Shown: in pieces, positions 6,661-7,729 of the stretch
Numbering within the stretch: position 1 is the stretch's first letter
How the letters are laid out: every line of letters begins with the position of its first letter
Assembly: GCA_017632555.1 (NCBI GenBank)
Contig: JAGBRF010000154.1
Span: forward strand, 1 to 7,729
Reading direction: 5' to 3'
Length of the DNA stretch: 7,729 bases
Source of the DNA: Alphaproteobacteria bacterium
GTDB taxonomy: Bacteria > Pseudomonadota > Alphaproteobacteria > RF32 > UBA3637
The notes under the pieces: model-generated
Database searches by the model: none
What the model saw: only the letters and a program-made list of their open reading frames with translations
What the model was told of the DNA's origin: nothing
Translations under genes and position numbers: made by a program

Positions 6661-6670
6661 ACCGACCGGC
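6651..6670 (-). promoter_or_regulatory. trpS leader pause/protector hairpin (1:2)
   Basis: GCCGGTC (6670-6664) and GACGGGC (6657-6651) on the minus strand pair with one internal G-G mismatch around a 6-nt loop. Strand 1 lies within the peptide coding sequence just after the Trp codons. The helix competes with the 2:3 antiterminator, as strand 1:2 does in the classical trp and his leaders. Confidence 0.6.
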
Positions 6671-6707
6671 ACCACCAACGAAAATATGTTGTTTGATATA
6701 AATACAT
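6657..6707 (-). CDS. trpS leader peptide with tandem Trp codons
   Basis: A 16-residue reading frame, MYLYQTTYFRWWCRSV, starts at ATG 6707 and ends at TAG (6659-6657). It has its own Shine-Dalgarno sequence, AAGAAGG (6721-6715), with ideal 7-nt spacing. Two consecutive TGG codons (6677-6672) sit at positions 11-12. The synthetase gene downstream has no Trp codon at all, so this pair is unlikely to be accidental. By analogy with TrpL of trp operons and PheM before pheST of E. coli, the peptide itself probably has no function. Its translation would sense charged tRNA-Trp: a ribosome stalled at the Trp pair leaves strand 2 (from 6660) free, while one that reaches the stop covers it. No homologue is claimed; recognition rests on codons, RBS, placement and RNA structure. 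Confidence 0.85.
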   Translation of the reverse strand: MYLYQTTYFRWWCRSV

Positions 6708-6728
6708 TTTGCTACCTTCTTTCCTTAA

Positions 6729-6757
6729 TTTATAGCGATTATCAAAGTATCTGTCAA
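6729..6757 (-). promoter_or_regulatory. Promoter of the trpS leader transcript
   Basis: On the minus strand, a perfect TTGACA (6757-6752), a 17-nt spacer and TATAAA (6734-6729) form one of the strongest sigma-70-like promoters in the window. Transcription should begin near 6722, just before the leader-peptide Shine-Dalgarno sequence, giving a leader of about 190 nt before the trpS start. The -35 lies only 7 nt after the stop codon of the upstream outer-membrane protein gene. Confidence 0.85.
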
Positions 6758-6764
6758 GCGTTTT

Positions 6765-7319
6765 TTAATATTCGAAGCGCAAACCACCGAAATAAGAATA
6801 TCCGCCGACTTCATATTTTTCTTTGTTCAATTCGGCTTTTCCATAGCGAGCAAACCGTCCGCCGACATCCAAGAAAACGTTTTCGGTAAATTCCAATTCT
6901 AACCCGATACCGAGTTGCCAAGAAAATACCGTTTTTTTATCCGAATCACCGTTGAGAGAAAGGTCGTGGAACGTAGCACCGACACCGCCCATCAAATAAG
7001 GATGTAAAAAAGTGCGAACCGGTGGTGAAAAATATAAATTACCCATGGCCGAATGACTTTCCAATTTCATTGAGTCCCCCATATAATCGCGATCCATGTG
7101 GTAAAGATATTCACCTTCAAGACGGAAGAACGAATAATGATATCCGACAAAAGCACCGAACATCAAGTCCGTTTTACCTTCGTCCAAAGAAATGGATGTG
7201 TTTTTGACTTTTAATTTTTCTGCACCACCGCGCAATCCGAAAAATACATCAGCATTTGCCGTTGAAGCTGCGCCCATCAACAATGTTGCAATCAATCCGG
7301 TCAAGATAATTTTTTTCAT
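6765..7319 (-). CDS. Outer-membrane beta-barrel protein (OmpA/porin-like small barrel)
   Basis: The 184-residue protein begins with a Sec signal peptide, MKKIILTGLIATLLMGAAS followed by TANA, with likely signal peptidase I cleavage after ANA. The mature part starts DVFFGLRGGAEKLKV and continues as alternating polar/hydrophobic strands with frequent Gly and aromatics (FGAFVGYHYSFFRLEGEYLY, YLMGGVGATFHDL, FSWQLGIGLELEF, VFLDVGGRFARYG, YSYFGGLRFEY). The C-terminal Tyr fits the BAM recognition rule for a terminal aromatic. About 160 mature residues would make a barrel of about eight strands, as in the OmpA/OmpX/OmpW-like group used as adhesins or structural proteins; the exact role is unknown. 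I chose the start at 7319, with AAAGGG 6 nt upstream, over an in-frame ATG at 7334 that adds five residues before the signal peptide. There is no terminator directly after the gene. Confidence 0.88.
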   Translation of the reverse strand: MKKIILTGLIATLLMGAASTANADVFFGLRGGAEKLKVKNTSISLDEGKTDLMFGAFVGYHYSFFRLEGEYLYHMDRDYMGDSMKLESHSAMGNLYFSPPVRTFLHPYLMGGVGATFHDLSLNGDSDKKTVFSWQLGIGLELEFTENVFLDVGGRFARYGKAELNKEKYEVGGYSYFGGLRFEY

Positions 7320-7349
7320 TTTGAACCCTTTCATATCAAAGATAATTTA

Positions 7350-7358
7350 TTATTAGCA
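7350..7358 (-). promoter_or_regulatory. Possible extended -10 promoter of the outer-membrane protein gene
   Basis: On the minus strand, TGC followed by TAATAA (7358-7350) resembles an extended -10 element; no good -35 lies 16-18 nt upstream. It would start transcription near 7343, about 24 nt before the chosen start codon. The rest of 7320-7409 shows no gene. Confidence 0.35.
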
Positions 7359-7409
7359 TACTTTAAATAAAAATAAAACTAATTTTTTTATGCGGACGAA
7401 CTTTTTTGA

Positions 7410-7438
7410 TTGACGAATCATTTATTTTCGGTTATAAA
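7410..7438 (+). promoter_or_regulatory. Promoter of tRNA-Ser
   Basis: TTGACG (7410-7415), a 17-nt spacer and TATAAA (7433-7438) place the transcription start near 7445, five bases before the mature tRNA. It stands back to back with the outer-membrane protein gene. Confidence 0.8.
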
Positions 7439-7449
7439 GAAGAAACCTT

Positions 7450-7536
7450 GGAGCGTTGGCAGAGTGGTAATGCAGCGGAGTGCTAATCCGTCATCGTGAA
7501 AGCGATGCAGAGGTTCGAGTCCTCTACGCTCCGCCA
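7450..7536 (+). tRNA. tRNA-Ser (anticodon GCU)
   Basis: This 87-nt class II tRNA has acceptor arms GGAGCGT/ACGCTCC and anticodon stem GCGGA/TCCGT with loop GTGCTAA, placing anticodon GCT at 7482-7484. The long variable arm is CATCG-TGAAAG-CGATG, typical of Ser tRNAs, and the T-arm is AGAGG-TTCGAGT-CCTCT. The discriminator G is followed by encoded CCA (7534-7536). It reads AGC and AGU codons. Confidence 0.97.
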
Positions 7537-7541
7537 TTAAA

Positions 7542-7572
7542 ACGCCGTCTGAATAGGCGGTGTTTTTGTTTT
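7542..7572 (+). terminator. Intrinsic terminator after tRNA-Ser
   Basis: ACGCCGTCT (7542-7550) pairs with AGGCGGTGT (7555-7563) over 9 bp (two G-U pairs) around a GAAT loop, followed by TTTTGTTTT. It begins 6 nt after the tRNA CCA end. Confidence 0.85.
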
Positions 7573-7665
7573 GGGTGGGGCGTTTGTTTGTGGGCTGAAA
7601 AGGGATTGACAGGATACCCAAAATATGTTAGCCCTTTTGGTAATCTGAAACAAAGGGGAATAAAG
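7573..7665 (+). promoter_or_regulatory. Leader/promoter region of the last gene
   Basis: This stretch has no gene. A perfect TTGACA (7606-7611) is present, but the best -10-like sequence, TATGTT (7624-7629), is only 12 nt away, so the core promoter is unclear. CCCTTTT (7632-7638) can pair with either AAAAGGG (7598-7604) or the AAAGGG of the Shine-Dalgarno sequence (7652-7657); see findings. Confidence 0.3.
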
Positions 7666-7729
7666 ATGGAAATAAACAAATTCGTGCGTATTGTTTTTTT
7701 ATGTTTGTCAATAATTGTCGGGTGGTCGC
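7666..7729 (+). CDS. Start of an exported or membrane protein, 3'-partial
   Basis: An ATG at 7666 follows AAAGGGGAA (7652-7660) and opens a frame that stays open to the window edge: MEINKFVRIVFLCLSIIVGWS. A short basic N-terminus followed by a hydrophobic run suggests a signal peptide or first membrane helix. Only 21 codons are visible, so no function can be given. It follows the tRNA-Ser terminator and is therefore probably a separate transcription unit. Confidence 0.65.
   Translation, partial: MEINKFVRIVFLCLSIIVGWS

Noticed and set aside
6596..6757. T-box riboswitch before trpS
   Set aside because: No T-box-like conserved element or specifier-loop structure is visible, and the leader has a translated peptide with a good Shine-Dalgarno sequence, so ribosome-mediated attenuation explains it better.
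6686..6889. Plus-strand 67-codon frame
   Set aside because: It lies opposite the trpS leader and the omp 3' end, lacks a Shine-Dalgarno sequence and has no coding character.
7418..7621. Minus-strand 67-codon frame
   Set aside because: It reads across tRNA-Ser and its terminator and is a spurious tRNA-derived peptide common in databases.

Overview
The window looks like AT-rich chromosomal DNA from an alphaproteobacterium. The strongest lineage marker is an almost textbook CtrA response regulator, and a Rickettsia 17-kDa-antigen/SlyB-type glycine-zipper lipoprotein fits with it. The AT-rich third positions and compact intergenic spaces suggest a small-genome, possibly host-associated lineage, but the genus cannot be read from this sequence. 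No mobile element, CRISPR array or phage gene is visible.

Layout, left to right. (1) Positions 3-1634 (+) hold the 3' part of a large gene of unknown function. Its stop codon overlaps that of a convergent MutT-type Nudix hydrolase (1631-2023, -). (2) A short divergent region carries the mutT promoter (-) and the promoter of a tRNA-Arg(UCU) gene (2140-2216, +). The tRNA runs with only 19 nt of spacing into a two-domain glycosyltransferase (2236-4074, +), with a GT2-like N-terminal half and a GT9/heptosyltransferase-like C-terminal half. (3) A SlyB/17-kDa-antigen lipoprotein gene (4143-4616, +) ends in a strong terminator. (4) ctrA (4771-5460, +) is preceded by an exact TTAA-N7-TTAA CtrA box and two further TTAA half sites. 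It ends at a hairpin shared with the convergent trpS. (5) trpS (5536-6534, -) encodes tryptophanyl-tRNA synthetase. (6) Upstream of trpS lies a 190-nt leader with its own promoter. (7) An outer-membrane beta-barrel protein gene follows (6765-7319, -). (8) A tRNA-Ser(GCU) gene with promoter and terminator (7450-7536, +) comes next, and then the first 21 codons of a gene that leaves the window (7666 onward, +).

The main discovery is the trpS leader (about 6596-6757, minus strand). It has a TTGACA-17-TATAAA promoter and a well-spaced Shine-Dalgarno sequence. It encodes a 16-residue peptide, MYLYQTTYFRWWCRSV, with tandem Trp codons. Three mutually exclusive helices follow, the last being an intrinsic terminator with a run of six U. 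The stop codon of the peptide lies inside strand 2 of the antiterminator, while the Trp codons lie 12 nt or more upstream of it. This is the geometry of ribosome-mediated transcription attenuation. The inferred logic is that low charged tRNA-Trp stalls the ribosome at the Trp pair, the antiterminator forms and trpS is transcribed. TrpS itself contains no Trp residue, so it could be made when Trp is scarce.

The glycosyltransferase, lipoprotein and beta-barrel protein point to envelope biogenesis. CtrA is the alphaproteobacterial cell-cycle and envelope regulator. Apart from the leader-trpS pair and the probable tRNA-Arg/glycosyltransferase transcript, the genes appear to be separate transcription units.
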